Below, piece after piece: positions 39,214-48,255 of a stretch of DNA of 64,000 nucleotides. Source of the DNA: Lachnospiraceae bacterium OM04-12BH. Lineage in GTDB: Bacteria > Bacillota > Clostridia > Lachnospirales > Lachnospiraceae. The stretch covers positions 1 to 64,000 of the forward strand of contig QULQ01000005.1 in assembly GCA_003490145.1 (NCBI GenBank), given 5' to 3'. How positions within the stretch are numbered: position 1 is the stretch's first letter; each line of letters begins with the position of its first letter. The position numbers and the translations under genes are program-made. The notes beneath the pieces were generated by a model. It was given only the letters and a program-made list of their open reading frames with translations, was not told the origin of the DNA and did not search any database.

Positions 39214-42200
39214 ATGAAAACGATAAGTCGTGATATTTTCAGAGCGATCCATGAAAATAAATGGCTCAGTATTGAATACAAAAACAAACAGGAAGAAATC
39301 ACAAAGTACTGGATTGGGATTATAGATGTCAATCCGCTTACAAAAACACTTCTGGTGGAAGGCCTGCATCTGGAGAAGTGCACGATTTTGGAACTGCATA
39401 TCTATCTGGATTCTATTCTGTCTTCTACAGTGATAGAAGGCTCCTATTATGAAGTACCGGAAATGCTGAAAGAAGATATTTGCAGGAATCCTCACCGGTA
39501 TGAGTCCATTTTTCATAATGTATCAAATCTGAAGCTTCTGAATTACTATATAGACTGCAACAGGCTGGATGCGGTTCCCTATAAAACGGAATACAGCCTG
39601 CTCCGCTATTTTGACGGGGACTGTATCAGAAGAGGGGATTATCATCTGACCGGCGAGCAGTTCCGGGAGATCATTACCGGTTTCCAGTATGGCAGTGCCA
39701 GCACTTCCGGAAGCAGGAGAATCAAACAACTGGCGCTGAATGTTTTAAGTGTGCCAGTCAAACAGGGACTTTATGTGCTTGCCTACAGAGGAATGAGCCT
39801 TGATGTGAAGAACAGATGTCTCAAGCCTGCAGATGAAGTGACAATCTGTACGGAGTTTACGATAGATGGAAGCCAGCAGAGTATCCGGAAATTTCTGGAT
39901 GCAGACGATTATGAGTTACTGAACGATTTTGAAAAGAATGCAGAGCTGATCAAGGACAGGATCACAGAGTGCAACAATCAGATCAGAGGTGTGGATGATA
40001 TGCCATACCTTATAGCAATCGGAAGGAACATCCTGCTGGATCTTCATGAAGAATACAGAGCGATCGATGAAATGTTCCAGAAGGATGAGGTGACAGCCCC
40101 GATACAGGCCTTTTTCGGAAATTTGGTGCAGGAGCCTGCCAGCAGAAAAGTATTTCCGATCGCACTTTTAAATAAGCAGATCAATCTGGATCAGCTTTTG
40201 GCCATTCATAATGCGATGAAATATCCGCTTGCCTATATCCAGGGACCGCCGGGAACTGGGAAAACCAATACGATCGTCAATACACTGGTAACAGCCTTTT
40301 TTAACGAGCAGACCGTTCTGTTTACTTCTTATAATAATCATCCGATTGATGGGGTGTGCGAAAAGCTGCAGAATATCCCGTATGGAAAGAAAGGGATGAT
40401 CCCTTTTCCGGTGATAAGGCTTGGCAGTGATGACAGGGTGGCAGCGGCACTTGACTATATCAGAGAACTCTATGAAAGTACCAGAAGCATTAATATTTTC
40501 GAAGGTACACTGGAAAAAAGAAAATCGGACAGAGTAGCCAGGACAAGAAAACTGACAGCACTTTTGCAGAATTATGAGGAACGTTTGCGGCTCCTTGAAA
40601 CAGAGGAGGCGATCCGCAGTCTGATGGATTCCAATAAACATCTGACTTTCCAGACACAGCTTCAGGGTGTGCAGCTGACACAGGTAAAAGAAAAGATCAG
40701 CAAAACAGAGGATATTACAGATGAAGAAGCACTGAAGCTGGTATTAGAGGATGAAGATGCTTTTAAAAATTATCTGTATTATACCTCTGCCAAGTGCATC
40801 AAGCGGCTGCAGGAGCCGAAAAATGCAGATCTTCTGGATATTGTGTATACGGAAAGCAAAGAGAAAAAGGTAAAAGCCTTCAATGATTATCTGAAAAAGG
40901 AAGAAAATCTGAAGAAATTCCAGAGGATCTTTCCCATTATTGCAACAACATCTATTTCAGCACACAAGATCGGAAATCCGGGTGTTCATTTTGACATGGT
41001 GGTGATGGATGAAGCCAGTCAGGGAAATATTGCAGTTTCTCTTGTCCCGATCCTACGGGGAGAAAGCCTTATGCTTGTCGGGGATCCGCAGCAGCTCAAT
41101 CCGGTGATCCTGCTGAACCAGATTGAAAACCTGAAGCTCCGGAAGATGTATCGTATTACAGATGAATATGATTATATCAAAAATTCTATTTATAAGGTTT
41201 ATCTGGCATGTGATTCTGTCAGCAGGGAAATTCTGCTGAGCCATCACTACAGATGTAATGAAAAGATCATTCAGTTTAATAATAAGAAGTATTATAATAA
41301 CAAGCTTAAGATATGCAGCCAGAGTAAGGAAGCCATGCCGCTGACCCTTGTGGATGTGCCGGATAATCAGACCTACAGTAAGAATACGGCACCACTTGAG
41401 GCAGATGAGATCGTGAAATATGCAGCCATGAACAAGGATAAAAAGATAGCCGTCATCACACCTTTTGCCAATCAGAGGGAGCTGATCAATGAAAAACTGA
41501 AGGAAAATGGACTCTCCAATATTTCCTGTGGTACAGTTCACGCTTTTCAGGGTGATGAAAAGGATGTGGTTCTTTTTTCCCTGGCATTGACAGACAGGAC
41601 CGGGCAGGGAACGTATGAATGGCTGAAAAATAACAAGGAACTGATCAATGTGGCAGTATCCAGGGCAAAAGAGCGGCTGATCGTGCTTTCAAGTGATCAG
41701 GAGCTGGAAAGGCTGCATGCTGGTTCCGATGACGATGATCTGTATGAACTGGTGCAGTATGTGAAGCACAATGGGGAAACAAAGGTCACGCCGAAAACCA
41801 ATGCGTCAAGAGCGCTTGGGATCAAGCCATACAGCACAGAAACAGAACAGGCCTTTCTGGAGAATCTGAACCATGCACTGGATAATGTGCTGAATACCAA
41901 TCAGAAGTGTATCGTGCAGAAAGAAGTCAGCATTGCTCATGTATTTCAGGATAACAGTTCTTATAATGATCTGTTTTATACAGGAAGATTTGACTTCGTG
42001 GTCTATGAAAGACAGGGAAGGACCAAAGTGGATATCCCGATCCTGGCGATCGAGCTGGATGGAAGAGAGCACCAGGAAAATGCTGTTGTCATGGAGCGTG
42101 ACAGGAAAAAGAATGAGATCTGCCGGGAGCATGGTTTTGAACTGATCCGGATCGAGAACACGTATGCAAGAAGATATCAGTTTATGAAGGAAATACTGAT

Positions 42201-42225
42201 GAAATATTTTGCAAGTGTGAAATAA
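39214..42225 (+). CDS. SF1 (Upf1-like) helicase fused to a C-terminal PD-(D/E)XK-type domain
   Basis: About 1,003 residues. The N-terminal third has no recognised domain. The AAA_11/AAA_12 helicase starts near residue 325: Walker A QGPPGTGKTNTI, Walker B VVMDEASQGNIA, VGDPQQLNPVI, SHHYRCNEKIIQF, GTVHAFQGDEKDVV and NVAVSRAKERL. The last 110 residues fit a DUF2726/restriction-endonuclease-like fold with RFDFVVY and PILAIELDGREHQ, the D and ExD arrangement of a nuclease. The start at 39214 is chosen because GTGGGA is seven bases upstream; the frame is open to GTG 39190. It is alone, between the QueT gene and spoIIID. A role in nucleic-acid repair or phage defence is possible, not shown. A related gene lies at 53574. 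Confidence 0.8.
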   Translation: MKTISRDIFRAIHENKWLSIEYKNKQEEITKYWIGIIDVNPLTKTLLVEGLHLEKCTILELHIYLDSILSSTVIEGSYYEVPEMLKEDICRNPHRYESIFHNVSNLKLLNYYIDCNRLDAVPYKTEYSLLRYFDGDCIRRGDYHLTGEQFREIITGFQYGSASTSGSRRIKQLALNVLSVPVKQGLYVLAYRGMSLDVKNRCLKPADEVTICTEFTIDGSQQSIRKFLDADDYELLNDFEKNAELIKDRITECNNQIRGVDDMPYLIAIGRNILLDLHEEYRAIDEMFQKDEVTAPIQAFFGNLVQEPASRKVFPIALLNKQINLDQLLAIHNAMKYPLAYIQGPPGTGKTNTIVNTLVTAFFNEQTVLFTSYNNHPIDGVCEKLQNIPYGKKGMIPFPVIRLGSDDRVAAALDYIRELYESTRSINIFEGTLEKRKSDRVARTRKLTALLQNYEERLRLLETEEAIRSLMDSNKHLTFQTQLQGVQLTQVKEKISKTEDITDEEALKLVLEDEDAFKNYLYYTSAKCIKRLQEPKNADLLDIVYTESKEKKVKAFNDYLKKEENLKKFQRIFPIIATTSISAHKIGNPGVHFDMVVMDEASQGNIAVSLVPILRGESLMLVGDPQQLNPVILLNQIENLKLRKMYRITDEYDYIKNSIYKVYLACDSVSREILLSHHYRCNEKIIQFNNKKYYNNKLKICSQSKEAMPLTLVDVPDNQTYSKNTAPLEADEIVKYAAMNKDKKIAVITPFANQRELINEKLKENGLSNISCGTVHAFQGDEKDVVLFSLALTDRTGQGTYEWLKNNKELINVAVSRAKERLIVLSSDQELERLHAGSDDDDLYELVQYVKHNGETKVTPKTNASRALGIKPYSTETEQAFLENLNHALDNVLNTNQKCIVQKEVSIAHVFQDNSSYNDLFYTGRFDFVVYERQGRTKVDIPILAIELDGREHQENAVVMERDRKKNEICREHGFELIRIENTYARRYQFMKEILMKYFASVK

Positions 42226-42235
42226 GGGAAGAAGG

Positions 42236-42264
42236 GCATAACCCCTCAGGATACTTCATAGAAT
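42236..42264 (+). promoter_or_regulatory. Possible sigma-E-type promoter of spoIIID
   Basis: GCATAAC (42236-42242) and CATAGAAT (42257-42264) are 14 bases apart. They match the mother-cell sigma-E pattern (KMATATT, 14 bases, CATACAAT) at five of seven and seven of eight positions. spoIIID is a known sigma-E target in Bacillus. The promoter sits inside the terminator of the upstream gene and starts transcription near 42271. Confidence 0.45.
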
Positions 42265-42290
42265 GTAAAAAAGTATTCTGAGGGGTTTCC
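42240..42290 (+). terminator. Terminator of the helicase gene, overlapping the spoIIID RBS
   Basis: AACCCCTCAG (42240-42249) pairs with CTGAGGGGTT (42278-42287), with an inner ATACT/AGTAT stem, then TTCC. The 3' arm contains GAGGGGT, which is also the likely RBS of spoIIID. Read-through transcripts would therefore have that RBS locked in the hairpin, while transcripts starting inside would not. Confidence 0.75.
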
Positions 42291-42291
42291 T

Positions 42292-42561
42292 TTGAAGGAT
42301 TATATTGAAGAGAGAGCAATCGATATTGCAGGGTATATCATCGAAAACAATGCAACGGTAAGACAGACAGCCAAGGCATTTGGGATTTCCAAAAGTACAG
42401 TGCACAAGGACGTGACGGAAAGGCTGATGCAGATCAATCCCTCCCTTGCCATGGAGGCGAGAAAGGTTCTCGATGTGAACAAAATGGAGCGTCATATCAG
42501 AGGCGGACTGGCAACCAGAGAAAAATATCTGCATCAGCACGAGATGAGTCTGCAGTCCTGA
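42292..42561 (+). CDS. spoIIID: Sporulation transcriptional regulator SpoIIID
   Basis: 89 residues with the helix-turn-helix [20 protein letters not shown] and the SpoIIID C-terminus [18 protein letters not shown]. It tunes sigma-E genes in the mother cell during sporulation. The start codon is TTG at 42292, five bases after GAGGGGT. A ten-residue N-terminus [10 protein letters not shown] matches the family start, so TTG is well supported. It shows that the organism belongs to a spore-forming lineage. Confidence 0.95.
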   Translation: MKDYIEERAIDIAGYIIENNATVRQTAKAFGISKSTVHKDVTERLMQINPSLAMEARKVLDVNKMERHIRGGLATREKYLHQHEMSLQS

Positions 42562-42569
42562 AAATAATT

Positions 42570-42599
42570 TTGACAAGGCTTCGGAGGATAGCATATAAT
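42570..42599 (+). promoter_or_regulatory. Promoter of guaA
   Basis: TTGACA (42570-42575) and TATAAT (42594-42599), both perfect, with an 18-base spacer. The start near 42606 leaves a leader of about 87 bases. I see no purine riboswitch core in that leader. Confidence 0.85.
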
Positions 42600-42692
42600 G
42601 ATGTGGAGCAGGGATGGAAAGAGAGGCTTCTTTCTTTGCCCCGCATGATTAAATATGCTTTCAACAATCGAAAGAGACAGAGGAGAAGCAGC

Positions 42693-44234
42693 GTGGAAAG
42701 AGAAACAGTTATCGTACTTGACTTCGGCGGGCAGTATAATCAGCTGATCGCCAGACGTGTCAGAGAATGTAATGTATATTGTGAGGTACACCCTTACAGC
42801 ATGAGCCTTGAGGACATTAAAAAGATGAACCCGAAGGGCATTATTTTTACCGGAGGACCAAGCAGTGTATATGCTGAGGAGTCTCCGAGATGTTCCAAAG
42901 AAATTTTTGAACTGGGAATTCCGATCCTTGGTATCTGCTATGGTTCTCAGCTTATGTCCTACCTTCTTGGAGGCAGCGTAAAGACAGCACCTGTCAGTGA
43001 GTATGGTAAGACGGAAGTGACCGTGGACAAATCCTCTGTGCTTTTCCATGATGTATCAGAAAAAACGATCTGCTGGATGAGCCATACAGATTATATTGAG
43101 GCAGCTCCTGCAGATTTCAAGGTAACAGCGCATACACCGGTATGTCCGGTAGCGGCAATGGAGAATCCGGAGAGGGGACTTTATGCAGTACAGTTCCATC
43201 CGGAAGTCATGCATACACAGGAAGGTATGAAGATGCTTTCCAATTTCGTATATCAGGTATGCCACTGCAAGGGTGACTGGAAGATGGATTCTTTCGTGGA
43301 GACAACGATCCAGCAGATCCGTGAAAAGGTAGGAGACGGCAAGGTGCTCTGTGCACTTTCTGGCGGTGTGGATTCCTCTGTGGCAGCAGTCCTTCTGGCA
43401 AAGGCAGTAGGCAAGCAGCTTACCTGCGTATTTGTAGATCATGGTCTTCTCCGCAAAAATGAAGGAGATGAGGTAGAAGCAGTCTTTGGCCCGGACGGCC
43501 CTTATGACCTGAACTTTATCCGTGTGAATGCACAGGAGCGTTTCTACAGCAAGCTTGCCGGTGTGGAAGAACCGGAAAGAAAGAGAAAGATCATTGGTGA
43601 AGAGTTTATCCGTGTCTTCGAGGAAGAGGCCAAGAAGATCGGTAAAGTAGATTTCCTGGTACAGGGTACCATTTATCCGGATGTGATCGAGAGTGGCCTT
43701 GGCAAGAGTGCTGTGATCAAATCTCATCACAACGTAGGCGGATTACCGGATTATGTAGATTTCAAGGAGATCATTGAGCCTCTGAGGCTTCTGTTCAAGG
43801 ACGAGGTTCGTCGTGCTGGTCTCGAACTTGGTATTCCGGAGTACCTCGTATACCGTCAGCCGTTCCCCGGCCCCGGTCTTGGTATCCGTATCATCGGAGA
43901 GGTTACTGCCGAGAAGGTCCGTATCGTTCAGGACGCAGATGCAATCTACCGTGAGGAGATTGCCAAAGCTGGTGCGGACAAGGGTCTTGGTCAGTACTTT
44001 GCAGCCCTTACCAATATGAGAAGTGTTGGTGTTATGGGTGATGAACGCACCTATGATTATGCAGTCGCACTGAGAGCCGTAAATACTTCCGATTTCATGA
44101 CAGCAGAAGCTGCACAGATCCCCTGGGAGGTACTTGCCAAGGTGACCAGCAGGATCGTGAATGAAGTGAAGGGCGTGAACAGAGTCATGTATGACTGCAC
44201 GGGGAAACCACCGGCGACGATTGAGTTTGAATAA
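42693..44234 (+). CDS. guaA: GMP synthase (glutamine-hydrolysing)
   Basis: 513 residues, the normal length. The N-terminal class I amidotransferase has the nucleophile in [15 protein letters not shown] and PGP-like FTGGPSSVY. The ATP pyrophosphatase domain has the P-loop [11 protein letters not shown], and the dimerisation domain ends in [12 protein letters not shown]. It converts XMP to GMP. The start is GTG at 42693, seven bases after AGGAG; the frame is open to 42570, but that part overlaps the promoter. Its last codons form the attachment site of the element that follows; the stop codon is kept within the repeat, so the protein is unchanged by insertion. Confidence 0.97.
   Translation: MERETVIVLDFGGQYNQLIARRVRECNVYCEVHPYSMSLEDIKKMNPKGIIFTGGPSSVYAEESPRCSKEIFELGIPILGICYGSQLMSYLLGGSVKTAPVSEYGKTEVTVDKSSVLFHDVSEKTICWMSHTDYIEAAPADFKVTAHTPVCPVAAMENPERGLYAVQFHPEVMHTQEGMKMLSNFVYQVCHCKGDWKMDSFVETTIQQIREKVGDGKVLCALSGGVDSSVAAVLLAKAVGKQLTCVFVDHGLLRKNEGDEVEAVFGPDGPYDLNFIRVNAQERFYSKLAGVEEPERKRKIIGEEFIRVFEEEAKKIGKVDFLVQGTIYPDVIESGLGKSAVIKSHHNVGGLPDYVDFKEIIEPLRLLFKDEVRRAGLELGIPEYLVYRQPFPGPGLGIRIIGEVTAEKVRIVQDADAIYREEIAKAGADKGLGQYFAALTNMRSVGVMGDERTYDYAVALRAVNTSDFMTAEAAQIPWEVLAKVTSRIVNEVKGVNRVMYDCTGKPPATIEFE
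44223..44234 (+). repeat. attL core, 12-bp direct repeat in the end of guaA
   Basis: GAGTTTGAATAA covers the last three codons and stop of guaA and recurs exactly at 52953-52964. This is the expected result of site-specific integration into the guaA 3' end, a target known for several integrative elements and genomic islands. Confidence 0.8.
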
Positions 44235-44294
44235 ATCGAGTTGCTTAAAAAAGCCAGTGTTTATGCGGGTTTCAGCGATTTCGATTAGTCTTTT

Positions 44295-44312
44295 GATAAC
44301 AAATTGATAACA
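44295..44312 (+). repeat. Left arm-type site of the element
   Basis: GATAACAAATTGATAACA, 60 bases inside the left end. It matches 52835-52852 at 17 of 18 positions in the same orientation. Such repeats near the ends of tyrosine-recombinase elements are typical arm-type binding sites for the N-terminal domain of the integrase. Confidence 0.55.
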
Positions 44313-44431
44313 GTCATAGCAAGTGCCATTATTCTTGTTATCCAGTGGTTTATGGGTAACGGAACAATTAACAGGTGGCTTGCAGACTAAAGTTCGGAGC
44401 TTGGCTCTGAACAAATTCCATATTATAAACT

Positions 44432-44474
44432 AAGCCCTTAGCTGTGGTTAATAACCATAGTTAAGGGCTTTTTT
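44432..44474 (+). terminator. Terminator inside the left end of the element
   Basis: AAGCCCTTA (44432-44440) pairs with TAAGGGCTT (44462-44470), with inner GTGGTT/AACCAT pairs, followed by TTTTTT. It replaces the guaA terminator displaced by insertion and keeps guaA transcription out of the element. Confidence 0.85.
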
Positions 44475-44526
44475 GTCGTTGCCAAAGCATCTGTAGGGAG
44501 CTGCCAGTGGCAGGTCCTGTAGGTGC

Positions 44527-45057
44527 TTATTTATCTTTCAAGTGGTCTTTGAATGCTTCCACGAGAGCGTCACTTAATTCCTGTGATGGAACTTTTGCCC
44601 AACGCTGTGTGGTGTCGAACTCTGGATAATGGTAACGCCAGTTATCGTATTCTTCTCTGTTGATTTCTTCGGAAGATAGCTTGTCTGCCTGTTCTTTCCA
44701 AGCATACAGCATTTTGAGGAGTTCATATGCTTCTCTGCCTTTGTCCTTGTTGACCTTTAAGCATACCTCTCCGTCTGCTTCACTGACAGTAAGACCGTAA
44801 ATATCTTCAAGGGTAAACAGAGTGTGCATAAGACCGATATAGCTGTCTATGTCAGGAACATCAAGAGCCTGTGGAGAAACATCAAGCACCTGTGCCAATG
44901 CATTTGTAAGGTCTGCTTTCGGTTTGCGTGTACCAGTTTCGTACTGTGCCAAACGCACATCAGCACTCTTTTCTGGAAAACCGATTGCTGTACCGAGATA
45001 CTTTTGTGTCATACCACGCATTAGTCTGAAAAAATGTATTCTTTCGCTGATAGCCAT
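44527..45057 (-). CDS. XRE/Cro-family regulator of the mobile element
   Basis: 176 residues. A helix-turn-helix covers about residues 5-58 (RIHFFRLMRGMTQKYLGTAI, then RLAQYETGTRKPK and DLTNALAQVLDVSPQALD). The remaining part has no recognised domain. TATAAAAGGAG precedes the ATG. It is transcribed away from the integrase and probably represses both divergent promoters through the TTTAGT-type repeats at 45078-45212. It may keep the element quiescent; this is inferred from arrangement. Confidence 0.85.
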   Translation of the reverse strand: MAISERIHFFRLMRGMTQKYLGTAIGFPEKSADVRLAQYETGTRKPKADLTNALAQVLDVSPQALDVPDIDSYIGLMHTLFTLEDIYGLTVSEADGEVCLKVNKDKGREAYELLKMLYAWKEQADKLSSEEINREEYDNWRYHYPEFDTTQRWAKVPSQELSDALVEAFKDHLKDK

Positions 45058-45505
45058 AATGATACGCTCCTTTTATATTTAGTGAAATAAGTATAGCAGA
45101 AATGTTTAGTGGAAGTCAAGAAAAACCGAAACAAAAATGTTTAATATTTTCTTTGCAACCACTTGACAATAGCAAATATGTTTAGTAAAATAAATTACGA
45201 ATTAAACAAATATGCTTAATGCGACAACTGAATGACCGTCCGAAAAGCCAAACCGCCAAGACCTCGTCGGAGCAAGTTCCGTATCGTTCGCTTGTGTGCA
45301 AGCACAAAAGCTCATTCGCTGCACTGCTCCTCCTCTTCCCCAAAAGTCTCCGACTTTTCGGGAACCCCTATACGAGCGAGCGCCTGATGTACTGCGGTGC
45401 ATTGGGACAGCACAGCGCCTGCCGACAAGCAGGAGTGCCTGTTGGAACTTTAACACGGAGAAAGCGGCAAGCAAAAAATTATTTTAAGAAAGGAAGAAAA
45501 AGGAT
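45058..45505. promoter_or_regulatory. Divergent control region of the element
   Basis: It holds two promoters facing away from each other. Minus: TTGACT (45119-45114) and TATACT (45095-45090), 18-base spacer, extended -10. Plus: TTGACA (45163-45168) and TAAAAT (45186-45191), 17-base spacer. The motif TTTAGT or TTTAAT recurs at about 45078, 45105, 45140, 45181 and (reverse) 45203, inside both spacers. Downstream, about 45220-45480 is GC-richer non-coding sequence with several short dyads, a long leader before the excisionase-like gene; open frames there show no convincing coding features. Confidence 0.6.
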
Positions 45506-45694
45506 ATGGAAAACAGATTTATCCGAGCCGAAGATGTGGCTCAGGAACTAAACGTATCAAAACCTTATGCATATAAACTCATCAGACAATTAAATGAGGA
45601 ATTGAAAGCAAAGGGCTTTATTACGATTGCAGGGCGTGTAAATCGCCAGTATTTTTACGAAAGGCTCTACGGAGCAGGAAAGGGGGAAATGTAA
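45506..45694 (+). CDS. Excisionase-like helix-turn-helix protein
   Basis: 62 residues. A winged-helix-type fold is suggested by FIRAEDVAQELNVSKPYAYKLIRQ and RVNRQYFYERLYG. AAAGGAAG precedes the ATG. The gene ends immediately before the integrase ATG, the classic xis-int arrangement, so it probably directs excision and may also regulate int. Confidence 0.8.
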   Translation: MENRFIRAEDVAQELNVSKPYAYKLIRQLNEELKAKGFITIAGRVNRQYFYERLYGAGKGEM

Positions 45695-46786
45695 ATGCCG
45701 GTATTTAAGAATGAAGATAACGGTACTTGGTATGTGATGGCAAGGTATGTGAACTGGAAAGGGGAACGCAAGCAGAAATGCAAGCGTGGCTTTGCTACCA
45801 AACGAGAAGCACAGGAATGGGAAAGAATGTTCAAATTGCAGACTTCTTCAGACCTTGATATGAGTTTTGAAGCCTTTACGGAGCTTTATATCAATGATGT
45901 GAAGAACCGTTTGAAGGAAAACACGTGGCTTACCAAAGAGCATATCATACGCACAAAGATACTTCCGTATTTCGGGAAACTGAAAATCAGCGAGATTTCC
46001 ACAAAGGAGATTATTACTTGGCAGAATGAAATGCTTGCCTATCGTGATGAGAAGAAAAAGCCTTATTCACAGACGTATCTGAAAACGCTGCACAATCAGT
46101 TGTCCGCCATTTTCAATCACGCTGTCCGCTACTATGAACTGCGTTCCAATCCTGCGGCAAAGGTGGGAAATATGGGACGTGAGGAACACAAGGAAATGCT
46201 GTTCTGGACAAAGGAAGAATACAAGAAATTCTCTTTTGAGATGATGGACAAGCCTGTTTCCTTTTATGCGTTTGAAATGCTTTACTGGTGCGGTATCCGA
46301 GAGGGCGAGCTGTTAGCTTTGACTCCGGCAGATTTCAACTTTGATAAGGAAACAGTCACAATCAATAAATCCTATCAGCGTTTGAAAGGGCAGGATGTGA
46401 TTACTTCTCCGAAAACGAAAAAGAGCAACCGCACGATTAAAATGCCGAAGTTTCTGTGTGAGGAAATGAAAGAATATCTCGGTATGCTTTACGGATTGAA
46501 GAAGAAAGACCGTATCTTTACGGTGACGAAAAGCTATCTTCATCACGAGATGGACAGAGGGGCAAAGGCGGCAGGCGTGAAGCGTATCCGCATTCACGAT
46601 CTCCGTCACAGCCACATTTCACTCTTGATTGATATGGGCTTTTCTGCGGTGGCGATTGCTGACCGAGTTGGTCACGAAAGTATTGATATTACTTATCAGT
46701 ACGCACACCTCTTTCCGTCAAAGCAGATTGAGATGGCAGAAAAATTAGATGATTTAGGGAAAGGAGATTTTGAAAATGTCAGCTAA
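45695..46786 (+). CDS. Tyrosine-type site-specific integrase
   Basis: 363 residues. The N-terminal arm-binding domain (TWYVMARYVNWKGERKQKCK), a SAM-like core-binding domain at about 60-150, and a catalytic domain with Arg in YWCGIREGELLALT, HxLRH as IHDLRHSHISL, the second His in VGHESIDIT, and nucleophile Tyr in YQYAHLF. It is of the Tn916/Tn1549 and phage integrase class. It would recombine the 12-bp guaA core. AAAGGGG precedes the ATG, which directly follows the excisionase stop. Confidence 0.95.
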   Translation: MPVFKNEDNGTWYVMARYVNWKGERKQKCKRGFATKREAQEWERMFKLQTSSDLDMSFEAFTELYINDVKNRLKENTWLTKEHIIRTKILPYFGKLKISEISTKEIITWQNEMLAYRDEKKKPYSQTYLKTLHNQLSAIFNHAVRYYELRSNPAAKVGNMGREEHKEMLFWTKEEYKKFSFEMMDKPVSFYAFEMLYWCGIREGELLALTPADFNFDKETVTINKSYQRLKGQDVITSPKTKKSNRTIKMPKFLCEEMKEYLGMLYGLKKKDRIFTVTKSYLHHEMDRGAKAAGVKRIRIHDLRHSHISLLIDMGFSAVAIADRVGHESIDITYQYAHLFPSKQIEMAEKLDDLGKGDFENVS

Positions 46787-47111
46787 GAACAGAGATAACA
46801 AAAATCGTTGGAGGAATATCACAGTAGGGTTTCGAGTATCGCCCGAAGAAAACGAACTCATTAACAGAGCTGTAGCTCTATCAGGATTGCCAAAACAGGA
46901 GTATTGTTACCGCCGTTGCTTAAATCAGGATGTGGTGGTACAGGGCAATCCGAGAGTGTATAAGGCGTTGAAAACGGAATTTGCCACAGTCCTTGCGGAA
47001 CTGAAAAGGATTGAAGCAGGAAAAGGTGTGGATGATGAACTGCTGAGTGTAATAGAACTGATTTCCATTATTCTCGGCGGTTTGAAAGGAGAGGATGCGA
47101 ATGGAGAATAA
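46776..47111 (+). CDS. Small accessory protein of the element, MobC-like
   Basis: 111 residues. An N-terminal basic segment and RVSPEENELINRAVALSGLPKQEY look like the ribbon-helix-helix of plasmid mobilisation (MobC-type) or relaxosome proteins; the rest is helical. The start at ATG 46776 is nine bases after AAGGAG; TTG 46770 would be too close. It overlaps the end of the integrase gene and, by 11 bases, the next gene, so it is part of one transcript. Confidence 0.6.
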   Translation: MSAKNRDNKNRWRNITVGFRVSPEENELINRAVALSGLPKQEYCYRRCLNQDVVVQGNPRVYKALKTEFATVLAELKRIEAGKGVDDELLSVIELISIILGGLKGEDANGE

Positions 47112-48255
47112 AAAAGAAATGACTATTCCAAATGTATCTGCGGCAACAGATGCGGAACAGTCACTTTCCAAATGTACTGACAATAGTATAGTCAATCAGG
47201 ATACGGATTTCAAGGGGTACGAGCAATCTTTTGAAGAAATGCAAAGGGAAATACTCAGACAGTTAGACCCTTCCTATCTGAAAACAGTATCAATGACAAC
47301 GCTGTATGATACGGTGTTTGAGGTTCAGACACCACTTATCGACGGTCTGCTCCAAAGGGGAACTTACCTTTTCGTAGGTTCCCCGAAAGTGGGAAAGAGC
47401 TTTATGATGGCACAGCTTGCCTATCATATCAGCACAGGCACACCGCTTTGGGAGTATAAGGTGCGTAAGGCAACGGTGCTTTATTTTGCCCTTGAAGATG
47501 ATTACCCACGTTTGCAGAAGCGATTGTTTCAGATGTTCGGTGCAAAGGAGACAGGCAATCTGTATTTCGCAACGGAATGTAAAACGGTCAATGGCGGACT
47601 GGAAGAACAGATAAGAGGGTTTATGAGGGAACACCCAGACACAGGCTTGATTATCATAGACACCTTAAAGCGTGTGCGTGAAGCAGGCGGAGCAGATTAC
47701 AGCTACGCAAGTGATTATGATGTTGTGGCAAGGCTGAAAGCGTTGGCAGACAGTTACAAGGTTTCAATGCTTATTGTTCATCATACACGCAAACAAAAAT
47801 CGGAAGATATATTCGATATGATTTCAGGCACGAATGGTCTGATGGGTGCGGCAGACGGTGCATTTGTTCTCAGTAAGGACAAGCGTACTTCCAACAATGC
47901 CACACTTGATGTTGCTGGCAGAGACCAGCAGGATATGAAAATCCATCTTGTAAGGGACAGCGAGCGATTGGTGTGGAACTTTGCAAAATCGGAAACGGAG
48001 ATGTGGAAAGAACCGCCCGAACCTCTGCTTGAGAAGATAGCGGATACGCTCTTTTCGGAAAGTGACAGATGGGAAGGAACTGCTTCGGAACTTTGCGAAA
48101 GGCTTGCGGTGGATATAAAGCCGAATGTACTTTCTTTAAGGCTCAGTATCAACGCAAGCAGGCTGTTTCGTGATTACGGTATCCGTTATCAGAACAGCCG
48201 CACACACGACGGAAGAAAGGTTTCACTTTGGAAAGAAACCGAGCAGACGGCGTGA
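47101..48255 (+). CDS. RepA-like AAA ATPase (AAA_25)
   Basis: 384 residues. RecA-type fold with Walker A GSPKVGKSFMMAQ, Walker B TGLIIIDTLKRV, and MLIVHHTRKQKSEDIFDMISG, typical of RSF1010 RepA-like hexameric helicases on plasmids and integrative elements. It may support replication of the excised circle. The start at 47101 gives a better distance to GGAGAGG than ATG 47095. A winged-helix-like tail covers the last 80 residues. Confidence 0.82.
   Translation: MENKKEMTIPNVSAATDAEQSLSKCTDNSIVNQDTDFKGYEQSFEEMQREILRQLDPSYLKTVSMTTLYDTVFEVQTPLIDGLLQRGTYLFVGSPKVGKSFMMAQLAYHISTGTPLWEYKVRKATVLYFALEDDYPRLQKRLFQMFGAKETGNLYFATECKTVNGGLEEQIRGFMREHPDTGLIIIDTLKRVREAGGADYSYASDYDVVARLKALADSYKVSMLIVHHTRKQKSEDIFDMISGTNGLMGAADGAFVLSKDKRTSNNATLDVAGRDQQDMKIHLVRDSERLVWNFAKSETEMWKEPPEPLLEKIADTLFSESDRWEGTASELCERLAVDIKPNVLSLRLSINASRLFRDYGIRYQNSRTHDGRKVSLWKETEQTA

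Noticed and set aside
45219..45551. 110-residue ORF in the leader before the excisionase-like gene
   Set aside because: Basic, Ser- and Arg-rich translation without domains or RBS, overlapping the real excisionase-like gene in another frame.
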